From RGIG8368 sp045540275 (lineage in GTDB: Bacteria > Verrucomicrobiota > Kiritimatiellia > RFP12 > UBA1067), in contig JAZQGX010000323.1 of assembly GCA_045540275.1 (NCBI GenBank), forward strand, positions 1 to 5,469: a stretch of 5,469 nt of DNA. The letters are read 5' to 3'. The first letter of the stretch is position 1. Every line of letters starts with the position of its first letter. Below the pieces are notes generated by a model. That model made no database searches. It had not been told where the DNA came from and saw only the letters and a program-made list of their open reading frames with translations. A program made the translations under genes and the position numbers. This document shows, piece by piece, positions 5,432-5,469 of this stretch.

Positions 5432-5438
5432 GTTCGGC

Positions 5439-5469
5439 ATGAGACGTTGCAGGATAGATCTTCCAAACC
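5439..5469 (+). CDS. REP-associated (Y1/IS200-like) transposase, 5' fragment cut by the window edge
   Basis: Only ten codons, MRRCRIDLPN, and one further base are inside the window. They match the left remnant MRRCRINLPN, with one amino-acid change and three silent ones. The basic MRR.R opening is usual for RAYT-type transposases, whose catalytic HUH and tyrosine motifs would lie beyond the edge. Whether this copy is intact cannot be judged. The leader has the same extended -10 and lacks an SD. An inverted-repeat arm ends 26 bp upstream. Identification depends on the left copy and on family recall. Confidence 0.5.
   Translation, partial: MRRCRIDLPN

Larger units (their letters stand above)
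5410..5469 (+). repeat. Direct repeat copy B: transposase promoter plus first codons
   Basis: It matches 105-164 with 8 transitions in 60 bp and continues past the window edge. The two copies are 5.3 kb apart in the same orientation and enclose the whole surface-protein gene. Confidence 0.85.

Noticed and set aside
5242..5466. 74-codon minus-strand frame at the right edge
   Set aside because: It reads backwards through the 3' end of the large gene, both inverted-repeat arms and the transposase start. It has no SD and no known domain.
1..5469. tRNA, rRNA, riboswitch or phage attachment site
   Set aside because: I saw no cloverleaf, conserved rRNA segment, known aptamer core or tRNA-end duplication. 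A covariance-model scan was not possible here.

Overview
The window carries one large complete gene, 1103-5284 (+, 1393 codons). It encodes a secreted, modular, BspA-type leucine-rich-repeat surface protein. On both sides lie repeats and remnants that I attribute to a REP-associated / IS200-like (Y1, RAYT-type) transposase element. The RAYT attribution rests on short N-terminal matches recalled from the family. The source looks like an uncultured anaerobic host- or gut-associated bacterium, most likely of the PVC group (Kiritimatiellota/Lentisphaerota/Verrucomicrobiota). The reasons are the mix of BACON-like, InlB-type, BspA LRR, chitobiase-C-like and MAM-like modules, the C-terminal domain style, and the RAYT-like N-terminus. 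This placement is inference, not proof.

Layout. 1-104: GC-rich DNA with GTAG-type hairpins resembling REP sequences. 105-247: extended -10 promoter and a short broken transposase start (134-247). 258-436: two repeat blocks that recur in inverted orientation just before the right transposase. 437-715: non-coding, hairpin-rich, with a threefold octamer repeat. 716-939: a good sigma70-like promoter and ribosome-binding site leading into a short frame that lacks a normal start codon, probably a decayed small gene. 940-1102: regulatory region of the large gene (9-bp inverted repeat over the -35, extended -10, 5' leader hairpin, strong SD). 1103-5284: the surface protein. 5289-5412: the inverted copies of the left repeats. 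5410-5469: a second copy of the transposase promoter and first codons, running off the window.

How it fits together. The surface-protein gene appears to be a stand-alone transcription unit. It sits between inverted repeats (19 bp perfect outer, 20 bp perfect inner) that are themselves enclosed by 60-bp direct repeats containing the transposase start. It may therefore be passenger cargo of the element, or it may simply lie between two independent copies. The gene is visibly more AT-rich than its flanks, except at its 3' end. It also carries an eight-G tract where loss of one base would stop translation almost at once, removing the last two domains.
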